NCBI GenBank assembly: GCA_032821775.1
Contig: JAVLRN010000006.1
Coordinates: forward strand, 2,108,001 to 2,172,000
Source: Sanguinoderma infundibulare
Lineage: Eukaryota > Basidiomycota > Agaricomycetes > Polyporales > Polyporaceae
Reading direction: 5' to 3'
DNA: 64,000 nt
This document shows positions 22,993-34,365 of the stretch, one piece after another. Within the stretch, counting starts at the first letter, position 1. Each line of letters begins with the position of its first letter. The notes beneath the pieces are model-generated. The model did not search any database. It had not been told where the DNA came from and saw only the letters and a list, made by a program, of their open reading frames with translations. The position numbers were made by a program, and so were the translations under genes.

Positions 22993-25519
22993 ATGCCTCC
23001 ACGAAAGAAACTCAAGACGGATGCGGAGCCGCCGACCCCCGTGCGCCGCAGTGCACGTCCAGCCGCCGTTCGTAGTCGCAGCCAACCAACCACCGCAAGC
23101 AAGCCACGGACGAATATCTGCCTTCACAACGGGCGCAAGCCGCCTAATCTTCTCACGAAGCTCGAAGACGCTCCTCTGGATATCCTGTACGAGGTCAGTC
23201 GGCTGATTCTTTGCACAATCTACAAAAGTCTGATCACCGTCGCTGATAGATCTTCGGACATCTACATCCAACGGATCTCTTGAACCTGTCGAGGACGACC
23301 AAGGATTTCCGCCGACTCCTATTGAACCGGAAGCACTCGAGTATCTGGACACAGGCGTTGCAGCGAGTGCCTGGGCTCCCTCAGTGTCCGACGTTTCTGA
23401 GTGGGCCGGCATACGCCCATCTCTTGTTCGAGCATATTTGTCATGTGAGTCACGCTTCGACCGAGTTGGTAGGGCTCGGCTGATTCGGGTGAACATCGAC
23501 GTTTCACTTAGAACTGCTACTCGACCGCCGTTCGCAGCATCATCTGGTTGTGGTCCACGCGGTACTGCTCAAAGTGCCTGCCTAAGATGTGTGTGCATCC
23601 TTGCTACGAAACTCCGCCGTCTCTTCTAACACCTGTGTTAATCAGGCGATACGATCAAGTTAGCATCAAACCATTCCTGAAGGACCTCGAATCGGACGGC
23701 AATCCTGCGTTTGGCGAAACTTCGTACCAAGAGCTTTTCAGTGTCATCATGTGCGTATTGTAACATTCAAGTCGACAGCAGCATTCGTTGACATCGCATG
23801 CACACCAATGCAGCGAATCTGCTGGGGGCAGGGGGCATAAGATGCACAAGCTACAAGTAGACGATTTCGTGCAACAATGGTCAGCAGCCTCGACGGAAGA
23901 AGCAAAGAGCGAGCTTCTCGCCCGACAGATGGAGTCGATTGAGGCTATAGAGTTGGTGAGACTCAGATGTATTCCATCGTTTCTCAAACGACTCACGAGC
24001 CTTCACACTCCACAGCATGCGTCACAATGTGAGGACTGGTCAGTGGCTGAATCCGAGAGACGGGCTGCGGACCAAGAGGCAATCGTTGAGCAGCGCATCG
24101 CAGAGTAAGTAATTACGTCTTCCCTCCCTTCTATAATTTTCTCACACGTGATCTTAGGGTTATCCAGCGTTTGCGGGACGCAGGGTGGGGCCCGGACCTC
24201 TATTATATGGAGGCGCGTAACATCAGTCCCAAGATTCGTGACTTCCCAATTGTGCGATACCCTTCGCCGCTCACTGACAAAGGTAAGTTGGTCGATCCAA
24301 CTCCGAGTGCGCCGTCATCTCGCTGTCCACTCGATAGGCTATGCGCGGGTGTTCGGTGCGGTCAGGGAGCATCTGGAAACAACTAGGGACACTCGCGTCA
24401 GGAAAGAACCCCTTCGGAAAAGGGTCAAGGCTCTCGAGAAAGCCATCGTTGCTCATTACGTGAAGCTCCCGCGTACCGCCACCTCTCTGATCCGACCACA
24501 GGTCGTGGACCTCGCGTTTATGAATGAGTGCAAGGAGCTCCTCACCGCGCCTCCCCACGACGACGTCACACAGAAGGTCTTTGCACCGCTTGTGCCTGTG
24601 TGGGGGGCACGCTGGGAGGCCGAATGCCGCGCATGGTTCGCGCAGTGGGTCCGAACCCAACTCAAGCGCGTCCCGGACGACGTAGATCCGCTGACTCTCG
24701 CTGTGGCCTTCTTTGGATGCAAAGAATGGTGCTCTTCGCGCAAGCGCGTGTGTCTCCGATACCCGGAGATCCTCGGTCATACCTGCACGCGCTTCCGACA
24801 CTACAATTGGCGACGGCCCGTCGTGGAAGACCTCAATTTTGAGAAAAACCTGAATGAGCTTTATGCTGAAGCCGGGACTTCTGCCGCCGCTGCTTTTGGC
24901 GCTGGTGTCGGACGGTCAGATAACATGTACCCTCTCCCGCCTGAGAAGATGTTCGATGGATACCTCTGGGAGATGTTTCGGTATCTGGAGGCAGTCGGGC
25001 TCAACCCGTACCGCACGACGCTAGAAGAGCTGCAGAAGCACGATTCGAGGGTTGTCATGGAATATACTACGCGGTGGGAGGTGTGGAACTGGGGTGCAGC
25101 GGTAAGTCACAGGGCTGCACAAGCGACTTGCGCATGACTGACGACGCCTGTTAGCTTCACCACTGTGCCCGGTTTCCGAATCACCAGAAGGGAATGGCAA
25201 TCAAGGACCTTCCCGGTCTGGATGCTGCGGAAGCCGCGAAGCCCGTTACCACCGACCGGAAATGGTGCTGCGCTCTGTGCGGGCAGATAGAATTCGGCCC
25301 ACCGGCGCTGATAGAGGGACATATGATTGTGAGGTGAGCAGCGTCCTCTTCGCGCTCGCAGGGAATCAGCTCATTGGCGTTTACTTCAGGCACGGTGTGC
25401 AGTATTTTGATGTCGAGGAAGGGCTGCGCAAAGGGACGATTTTTGTGCACCCCGATTGCGTATACTCGGCGGAGCTGCACCCTGTCATCGAATTATCCCG
25501 GCCAAAACCAACCCCCTAG
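22993..25519 (+). CDS. F-box protein with C-terminal Cys/His finger (copy B)
   Basis: Ten exons (22993-23193, 23250-23444, 23512-23588, 23646-23750, 23814-23955, 24016-24104, 24158-24282, 24338-25101, 25155-25333, 25390-25519) give 668 residues. The start MPPRKKLKTD is typical of the family. The F-box reads PLDILYE spliced to IFGHLHPTDLLNLSRTTKDF. Exon 3 has WLWSTRYCSKCL. The large exon 8 contains LTLAVAFFGC, CLRYPEILGHTC and VWNWGAAV. The finger is WCCALC, then H-MIVR-H across the last intron, followed by GLRKGTIFVHP. Unlike copies A, D and E, the C-x5-C-x2-C cluster has been lost (KHDSRVVMEY in its place). About 700 bp of exon 8 is almost identical to copy F at the right edge of the window. 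Confidence 0.85.
24359..25054 (+). repeat. Left arm of a near-identical inverted duplication (F-box exon 8)
   Basis: This segment matches the reverse complement of about 63305-64000 with only a handful of differences. One internal stretch (24528-24842 against 63831-63517) translates identically over 104 codons even in a non-coding frame, so at least that part is essentially the same DNA. The match runs to the window edge, so its full length is unknown. It stops sharply near 25054. Confidence 0.9.
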
Positions 25520-25790
25520 GCTGAGCATCGTGCTCGATGCTTGGACACTTGCACGGTTACAAGGTAGCTGTGTGTCGTAGTATGCTGTACGTTAAATGAA
25601 TAAAGTCGTGACCTGGGAATAGGCCTGGGAAGGATTCGAATGCTTTAAGCCTCAGCGCGAGGCTGACAGCGGCTGCTCATCGAGAAAGAGACTATGTCGC
25701 GGAATTGCTAGCGCTAACTTACTGGCTGCTCTTCCGCTTCCAACCACCGTGTCCCCATGCCCAGCTAATTTACTTGGTCCCAGACGCGGT

Positions 25791-25946
25791 ATGGCACCTC
25801 GTAAGGAACAGAAGACAAACCATCGATCTCTAGACCATGATGGAGACACGAAGGGCTTATCAAGAACGCGTCGCCCGAGTGGCAGCTCTCATAACCAGGG
25901 GCTCCTGAAAGGACTACTGCACGTACCTGTCGAGATTCTTTTCGAG
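25791..25946 (+). pseudogene. Isolated first exon of an F-box family gene (copy C stub)
   Basis: An open exon starts MAPRKEQKTNHRS and ends VPVEILFE followed by a good GTGCGT donor, exactly as exon 1 of the other family members (for example PLDILYE then donor). It lies 271 bp after copy B on the same strand. The expected F-box exon (I-F-G-x-L-H-P) does not follow. The next acceptor, at about 26060, leads into ARTVESRRVCSEW and a stop, with no family match. It is probably a truncated duplicate; a short functional transcript cannot be excluded. Confidence 0.55.
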
Positions 25947-28900
25947 GTGCGTCTTTGTCACAGGAACCGCAGCGGCGACGCCATGAAAATTCACCTTCTG
26001 AACGAGTAAGCGCAAGCTTGTAATTCTCCCTTTATATGGACTCTGACCATCATTTTCAAGGCACGAACTGTCGAATCCAGACGGGTGTGTTCGGAATGGA
26101 GTCATCTGCGTCCATCCTACGAAGAACACCGTCCTCATGTGCCCACCAGTGATTCTCGAGGCACATCCAAGACCTGGGTCGTCTGCGCCTGACGTTCGCG
26201 TTTGAGTTGCCCTCAGTCAAGCACGTTGCGACCCGCACCGAATGCAGAGGCGAAGAGCAAGTTATTTATATACATTATCTACGACATAGTCTACGAATGC
26301 GACGATATGCACAAGTATGGCATCCTTGGGGCAGGCGTGATGTGACGCCGGCATCCTGGTTGACGTTGAGGAGGCAAATGCCCAAAGCCAAACACCGGGA
26401 GGGCAATTGCCCCACTTTCGATAACCCGTAACGGGTCTGAACGGTTAATGTCCCTGTTTATACGCGATGCGAGCGGTCCCCGCAGTGCCAGACGTCAACG
26501 TACACGTCATCTGGAAGATCGACGTGGCCCGGGAGGTTGGAGCAGTCAAGCCATTGTCCGACGAGGAGGATCGGCCCCAATTGAGGGAGCTAGACGACGC
26601 GAGAGGGTGCAGGTAACGACATGGCGGTGATCCTAAGGGAGGGCATGGTACTCACCACATGGAGCAGTCGGAGCCCGGCCTTCATTTCGAGGGTAAAAAA
26701 AAAATAGCCTCTCCGAGTCCAAGTCCCTGATTGCTTGATACTTGGGCTGTCCAGTTACGATAAAAAGTCGTGAGAGTAGCGGAGAATAGGGGACTGTCCG
26801 AATGCATGACGAGCCCATCGACTCGGGGCTCCAGCTGACGCAGGTGCGGGTGGTGTTCTGCGGAACGCGTGGACGGAAAATTTGCAGCCGGGTCCGGGGT
26901 TGTTGTCAGCGAAGAGAGATTGGGGGTGATCGACATATCCACGGGTCGCATAAGTTGGGGTGCGAAGTGCACGCAGCAACCGTTTGATGTGAAGTAGGGA
27001 AGGCGTCGTTGGACGTGATCGCCTTCAGAATGACCCCGTCTCTGGAGAATCCTCCCCTTTTGACGGGAAGTGGAAGGTTCTGCGTGAGAGGGAGAAACAC
27101 GGCGGCCGTCGCTACCGAGGTCACAAGGAGGAAGGTCCGGTTCAGCGAACGTAGGCGTGTTGTGCGCGACCAACCTCCACTGGTGGCAAACGTGGGTATC
27201 CTGGTCATGCGGCAGCCTTCGCTCGCGAGGTGGGAGGGAGGGGCCATGAGAGCAAGTTCCCTTCGGCGGCGTTGATAAAGATGCCCGAATGGATCTCTAC
27301 GGAAAGAGCAGAGATGAGACCGGTGGATATTGAAGTGCGGTTTGAGGACGGTTTTTTGCATTGTAGTGCGATCGAATCTGGATCTCAGTGAAGATTTGCG
27401 TACTCGGAAGCAGGTGGTGAAAAACGTACTGGCATTGACGATGACGATTCCACCCGACCGTCAAGGAACGCAGAACATGGAGAGGGGGAAAATGGTATCC
27501 TCTCCGAGAGGCCGACCTCTTGTCTCCCTGCATTATGTATTAAACCAGTAAGCAATGGGAATAACTACATAACCGAATGTGGCGTACTTTGTCTAGCTAG
27601 GAGTAGTGCCAAGGAGCTCGAAGTCAGGACTTTGCAGGAGAAGTGAGTTGGGAGCATGGATTGACGCGTAGCGCAATGTCGATGTCATTCTTACAAGTGC
27701 CCAAGTAGCCAGGGCCTGCAGTCCAGATGCCGTGAGCCTGCATCCGGTTGACATAGAGACGAAATTCTATGGAAATAGTGCGGAGATGGAACATACAGGC
27801 CTCGAAACGGAGAAGCACCTAGAGGTACGTGATCACGGCTGCGAGCATCCTTGCGAGCTAATACGCCACACGGCCGCACTCGCCCCAGGGACGATTGGAT
27901 TTTCATTGACGTTCTAGTGTGGGAGCTCGGGGCGACTCGGAAACGAGAGGATTGAAATGATGATAACGCACCTCGTCACACCGTTCGCCGGTCGTAATAG
28001 ATTTCAATCCGCCCGTTGTGTGAACTTCTCTATACTTCCTAGAACATATTAATTATCACGCGAAAAAACCCGCACTGGAAAAGGGACGACTCACGTCCGT
28101 CCATGCAAAGATCAGGGAGCGACCACCACGAAGCCGTTGCCGCCCAGAGTCATCCCGGACCTCCCACGTCGCTTTCTGTAAAGCCCCCTCAGTTATCCTT
28201 TAACCAAGACTTTTCGCACGTCAACTTTATGCACTCACCGAGCCTTGAGTGCCTCGAATGCGCGTGGTGTGCTTCAAGTTGAAAGGGTCCGCCAGTGCAT
28301 AGAAGAGACCAACCAAGCGCCCGCTCCGGACACGGACCGGTCGGCAGCGCCGAAATTGATGGCAAGCCGGATCTGGGTAACGTAGCGGAGGCGGACGACG
28401 GGGAGGTTTGTCCATTGCCGTGTCGTCGCGCCACCACCTCTTTCTGCCTCTCCTATATGCCAACGTCAACGACGCCCACTGGATGCAGCAAAAGTCCACA
28501 GCGATCCAATCTTGCGTGCCCCACTGGACAAGGTTTGATCCTACTTAGTCACAGTGTGGCGCAAAAGCAACCCGGCGGCCTCAGATGTACTGTTTGGCGA
28601 ACAATGCCATCGCGATCTCCGCAACCTCAGTTCTCGACGACGAGCCTGAACAGAGGTACGCTGTATTTCGCGCCAACAATGACAAGACACCGTAGAAGAC
28701 TGACATCAAATTTTACCCTTCCGCCTTGTACAACCTCGCACGGAACACGCTATGTAGGACCTGCGTCTCTGCCATTGACGGCAATCAATGGAGTCGCTCC
28801 CACCGTGCCCGCCAACCTGGGAATTGTTCACTGACCAGCGTGATCGACGCACGCGCCCTGGCACCTAGATATCGGACCCACAAGCCTTCCGAGCCTTCCG

Positions 28901-30609
28901 TCATGCGAGGTCCCCCACCAGACATGATTCATGTTGCCCATCGTATTGTAATCTCAGTGCGGCGTCCGCCACTACCTAGCGTCGATCATCGCACTGTAGG
29001 TCCATATATGCGCCCCATTCCTCCGGTCTGTCGGCCTCGCGGATGACAGGGGGTGATTGGGGCTGCATGATCGTACAGAGTCCGAAGGCAGTGCGGCAAG
29101 CGGCTATATAAGCGGCGCACAATAGGACCTCCCAAAGCGATTACAACATGGGGTATGGTGCGACTTCGATTTCTCATGATCATGTATTTGACGTTTATAT
29201 GGGCTTCAGATACTGATAGACGGTGAAGCTACCGCTAGCTGCGAAGGCGAACGCCCCCATCCTCCGGAATGTGAACGACGTGAAAGATTCAAGACTTCGA
29301 GCGGCATGGCCCCAGCTGCTATACGATTTGACGGATCCCGCCCAATCTGGGAAACCGTGCGCATACGGGTGGACAAAGCTCGCCGACGGTCGTGGTTAAC
29401 AAGCATCCCGTGGCTACATAGGTTGATCCTCTAGCTTGCGCTTTTCACGCTGGATCTGATCTCGAGCTATCCAGGCACCGGACGATGGCATCTAGCGCAT
29501 CTCATACTCCGACATTGCACCCAGGAGTGGTCCCGCACACTGTGGCACGCTCCTACACCCTCCCCTCCCCCCATGCTGCGCAACACGGCCCTCATTCCAA
29601 TCGTCTCGTGCGCTCCGTCTCTCCATCGCGGATCCCTTCTCTTCCAAGCATCATCGGAGGGTGGATTTCGTGCGGAGTTTGGTCGCTTCGGGTCTTGAGT
29701 CGCTCAGGTACGTCGAGTCAGTGCGGTGCCCTCCACGCCCGTCGGACAAGGCAAAACAGATGCATTACACAGATCATCCAGATCGCCTATGCTGGGAACG
29801 CGGACTAGATGTGTGTCCAGGTGTGTCCCCTGCGGGCCTCATCGACTGCTCATATCTCCGAGGCGTACGGAGGATAGGGCAACCCCCCGGCACCCCCGCG
29901 GTGATGAGGCCGTTCCGGCGGCCTTGGGGTAGCGAGAGCTGTGTTGGTTGCGGGCACTGCCACGCTGTTCATCACAATAAACGTGTGTGGCCCACCTCGG
30001 GGCCGGGGGGATCGCCCGAGGGGCTGCCCTCCCCGCCTGCTGCTAAGCTCGATCGGTCGCCCACGGCCGCCGCTCCCCACCCCGGCTCCGAGCGTCCGCT
30101 GCCCTGTGACAGACGCGTGTCGTCACGCGTCTGTGACAGGCGGCTCGTTCAGTGGCAGACCGGGATTCTGCCGACGAAACTCCCTCGTTTGCCGGCGATT
30201 TCTCTCCAATTGACCGGGCTCTCAGCCGGCTACCTAAGTACCCACGGGTCTGGGCTTCCATGCGGGCAATTAATTGTCGACCACCCGGACCTCGGGAGGC
30301 GAGAACCGTGGGTGGTATCGCATGGGGCATGATTATCGCATTGGGCTCAAAGGGGCGTACACGCTACGCTACTTCATGCACGGGAGCCGCGGGTCCATAG
30401 ATACAGCAAGAAGCATACGGCAAGCAGGCACGCGCATCGTACAAGGGTCCATTGCATGTCCTCTTCCAAGAAAGAACCCGCTCGTTCGCCAGAACCGCAC
30501 CCCACTACAGCCGTGGCGCACGCGCTGGGCACGGGGTTCAGCCTCCCCTCTCCAAGAACTCTCTGTTCGTCTGGTGGTATCTTGTCGCACGTCAGTGGTA
30601 TCCGGCGAA
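25947..30609. other. Gene-poor region after the F-box pair
   Basis: No gene is supported over 4.7 kb. Several short protein-like readings occur without splice partners, for example MPEWISTERAEM to EVRFEDGFLHCSAIESG on the plus strand near 27280-27390. The longest open frames (178-223 codons, 28295-30332) overlap others and lack domains. Some of this may be decayed gene sequence, since it adjoins two F-box relics. Confidence 0.45.
30109..30134. repeat. Hairpin-forming inverted repeat
   Basis: ACAGACGCGTG (30109-30119) and its exact reverse complement (30124-30134) flank a 4-nt loop TCGT. With one mismatch the arms extend outward to CTGTG on the left and GACAG on the right. No gene lies over it. 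Confidence 0.8.
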
Positions 30610-32699
30610 TCAAGTGGGTATGCGGATGACGTCGCCCTCGAAGACGAACATCCCGCGCTCGTGCAGGACGGTCATCGTCTTCGTGACCTCCGCCGTGTCA
30701 AAGTCCTCGTGCTTGTCAGGGGGCATCGCTGCATTCAGATACGTAACCAGGGCGGCGATCGTCAGCTCGTCCGACCGCGCGTACGTGATCCTGAACAGAT
30801 GCCGTATTGAGCGCGAGACAAACTCGAGCCTGTCCACACGATGTCAGCCGGGTGTCTGGCGCCGCGCATTCTAAACAGAGTCAGACCCACCTCCCAGACG
30901 GCGAATCGAGGTCGGCGAGCTTCGGCGGAAGGACCATGTCGACGTCCATGGAATCCCACACCGCGTCATCGTCCTCACTGGAAGCGACCGAACCACCACG
31001 CCCGGGCCGGGGCTCTTCGAGCTGCCGTAACCGTGCGGCGGCAGCCTCTGCTTTGGCCAATGCCTTCGCACGTCGTCGCTCCGCCCTCCGCCACTCGCGG
31101 TCCGCAACGTCCCCTTCGTCCCCGCCTTCGTTCTCCGAGTTCGCGCTCGACTCGGTGATCTCGAGCTCGCCGTCGAGCGCGGCGTCCCGTGTTGCACGGA
31201 GCTCCGCAATCTCTGCCTCCCGGTCGGAGATTTTTTGGCTGGGCGGGAACGCGCATAAGCACGAAAGGAAGCACGGGGATTGGATGGAAGGTGTACGTAC
31301 TGCTTCTTGAGGCACTTGGCCCGGTGTTGCAGCCACGGGTAGGCGCAATACGTGCTGTCTTGACGGAGCTGTACCCACTTGCGACACATCTTGCAGAACA
31401 CACGGTTCGGCTCAACCTCGCCCAGGAGGGCATCAGAGCGCAGCGCTGCAGCGCGCTGGTCGGCGTTCCGTCGGCGGGACTCCTGGGTACCGGAGTAGTT
31501 GTTCGGGTTATAGTCCTTGAACGCCGTCGGGAAGGTCGCTGTTGACGACCCAGAAGCCTTCGATGGCTGCCCAGGGTGGGAGAGGGACTGGGCCACTGCA
31601 GTACGTGCGGACGCGGACGGCGGGGGGAGGGAAGACGACGACGCCAGGGCGAGGAGATGCTTCGACGGGGGTGGCACGTTCGCAATATTGAACCTGCGGA
31701 GATGTCAGGGGACGTGAGATGGATGGGATCGCGCGTCGACACGCACTTGGACGTCGTACCCCCTGGGCTTGTCATGGGCTGTGGCTGGCATGCATCACGA
31801 TGCTGCTTCCAGGCCTTGATGGCGGCAGCACTGTCGCCCGCCAGGATCGGGATCCACTTCTCGCACGAGCGGCACTGCACGCGAGAGTGGTCGAACCGCT
31901 TCACGTTCGGGTCCGCCGCAAAGGCGGCGCTGCGATCGTCGACGGGGTGCGCGCTCTTTGCCCTGCATCGACAGTTGACAAACAGGTCAGCACGACTGAC
32001 TATCACGTTGGAAACCGCACACGGACGATGGGTGGCGGGGCCGAGACACACTCACACTCGTTTCGCTAGGCAGCTCTTCCTGTGCGCGTCCCAGGGGATG
32101 GAACAGTACGTCGAGTTCGGGCGAAGGCGGATCCACTTGTCGCAGGATGCGCAGAGAACGCGGTACGCCTCGAACTTTGCGACGTACGGGTCGGACCGGA
32201 GGTATTCGATGCGCTCCTCCTCTGTGCGCTTAGCACGACGTCGTTTGGCCTGCGGCTGCGAGACCTCGGCGTTGGTGCTTGGAGTATCGGCCGCGAGCTG
32301 GTCGATGTTGCTCGCGGACCCATTCTGGCTGCAGCGAGGATGGGGAGTTTTGTGAGGACGTCTTTCGGAGCGAGAGACGCAGGACAAGCGTGCATACCAC
32401 GAGTTCCGGTGTGCCTCCCAGTGGTGGATGGTGAAGACTCCGGCCTCGTTCTTGATAGGGACGCTCTCGCCACAGGTCTCACAGAGGATGCGACCAGAGC
32501 CGTACTCGTCTGTGGGGGACGTGCTCTGTGTGCCAGCGTCTGTCTCGGACAGGGAGTTAGCGCGTTCGGGCTCCCTGGGGCGTATGGGGGCATGAGCCGG
32601 TGGTTCCTTGCGCTTCTGTGGGATGCTAGCCGATCTGTGAGCGCGATGTGATCGCGGGAGGAGAAAGGTAAACGGGACGGACCTCCCAGCAGATGCCAT
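30610..32699 (-). CDS. Protein with four C-x2-C-x16-17-W-x2-H-x3-C zinc-binding repeats
   Basis: Six exons (32699-32398, 32328-32056, 31962-31747, 31693-31301, 31238-30891, 30829-30610) give 583 residues. Four repeats of one small CCHC-type module occur at residues 73-101, 160-187, 222-250 and 364-391; each has C-x2-C, a spacer of 16-17, then W-x2-H-x3-C. Repeats 2-4 also share (D/E/R)KW(I/V) after the second Cys. Linkers are Ser/Pro-rich and disordered. A helical, charged stretch follows (about 395-460, with REWRRAERRRAKALAKAEAA), then an acidic patch (SSEDDDAVWDSMDVDM). The C-terminal 73 residues look like a small winged-helix fold (ELTIAALVTYL, then TVLHERGMFVFEGDVIRI). A nuclear nucleic-acid- or protein-binding role is likely but not shown. 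A 48-bp in-frame segment in exon 1 has intron borders, which would give 567 residues. Confidence 0.8.
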
Positions 32700-34365
32700 G
32701 AGTGATGCAATAGACGCGTTCGGCTTAGACCTGGGAGGTGGCGTGCATGAGTGGGGCGCAGGGCGCGGGTGGGGGTGAGATGGACTCACTCTACCTCCAT
32801 CGCGTGCCTGTGCGGGGCGGGTGTGGACGGACGGGAGGTGTCGGAGAATGCGGGGACGCAGGGGAGGCTCTGGGGAGAGGGGGATTGACGTGGAATCGAG
32901 ACTGGGCGATATAAAGATGGGCGAGGAAAGAAGCGAAAACATTGAATTCAGAATGGTAGAAATTCCATCGAAAACAAACAAAAGACATTCCCAGGCGCGA
33001 AATTGAAATATGTACCCAAAACCAGCCGTCCGTCATCCTGATCGGGAGAATGCTCCTGATTCGTATCCATGTGCCGTTTTACACACAGCGCCCCAGGCGC
33101 CCGCCCGCCCCGGCTCGGCTGCTCGCCAGCGGCCACAGTCTCCATCCCCAGGGCCCGGGCTCGCTGCGCGTGACGACTGCGACTCGTCGCACGGCGCACT
33201 ATGACCTCTGAACACACTGACACACACTGATCGGCGGCTGCATTTTGATCGAAACCGTCGGTGGCATCGAGAGGCGCCGGCGTGTGTTGTCTGCTCTCAA
33301 GATGGTCACATTGTATGTTGTCTTTGGAAAATGTGCCAGGCGCCCCGTCCCTTGCAGCTCGCCCTCCGCCGGCGAAGCCACCCACGGTGCAGCGTGCCCT
33401 CTCTTCCCGGTCGTGCAGACATCGACGTCCGCCTTCCTCTCCTCCCACGGGCGACACATACCCCTTCGGGCCCGCTTCTACCAACCACTCCCCGGCCTTC
33501 TTGGCTGCACTCCCCGCGCCAGCGGACGTGTGACTTCGCTTCGCGCCATCGACTCCCAGGGCGGGCCACCATCATGGCAATGTCACTCCCGCGATGCGGC
33601 CGTTTCCGCCAGATCCAGCAGCCCGCCCGCCATTTGTCGTCGCGCCCAACGACTCGGGCCACCTGGCCTGCGACGCTCGGGTCCAGAGCCCCTCGCCAAT
33701 CCTAGCACGCTAGTCTCGCCCGCCTATCGTCGGCAACTTTTTTCCGCGCCATCCAACTGTCGTTCTCAAATTGCGTCGCGCTTCGCCAGACGGCAGACGA
33801 GCATTAGCGAGCCACGTTCCAGTGCCCGCTGCTGCCCCTCGCTCACTTGTTGCTATAGCCCCCCCTCCGACACGCCTGATTTCGACTGGCAGCCTGTGGC
33901 GGCGTGAGTGGGACAGCGGAAAGTCGCGCGCCGTCTTTTGACAGCGAAAACCGAACGTTCCATCGGTCCGCACAGCTGGGCCCGTGTTCCCACTTGACAT
34001 TGGAACGCTAACTCTACCGGCGCCCCACTATCGGCGACCATGCTCGTCGGTGCACCTCGGGACATATCGAAAGCATATCCAACTTCTCTGCATATCGACT
34101 GATCATCTCATCAAATCATTCCTCCACGGACGCTGTCCCTTAGCCTCCCCGTCACGGCTCTCGAGACGCTAAAGAGCGGCGTAATGAATTATATCCGATC
34201 GCAAAAAATGCGCGGCCGCGTTCTGTCCTCTCATTTCCACGTCGGGTCGCGCGTGTCCGAAGAGAAGGTCGGCCAAAATTACAGGTTACCATAACGAGGG
34301 GCGATAAGAAGTGTTGCCGTAGTTAATGACAGATGCATGCCCGTACGAGAAGCGCGTGCGGTGTT
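32700..34365. other. Intergenic, 5' side of the zinc-repeat gene
   Basis: No gene supported. Open frames here, including 220 codons at 33245-33907, are low-complexity Arg/Pro/Ser-rich with many overlapping frames on both strands. Confidence 0.45.

Noticed and set aside
29485..30332. Overlapping plus-strand frames that might encode a protein with one hydrophobic segment
   Set aside because: The hydrophobic part and the longest frame are in different phases with no intron joining them, and no known motif appears.
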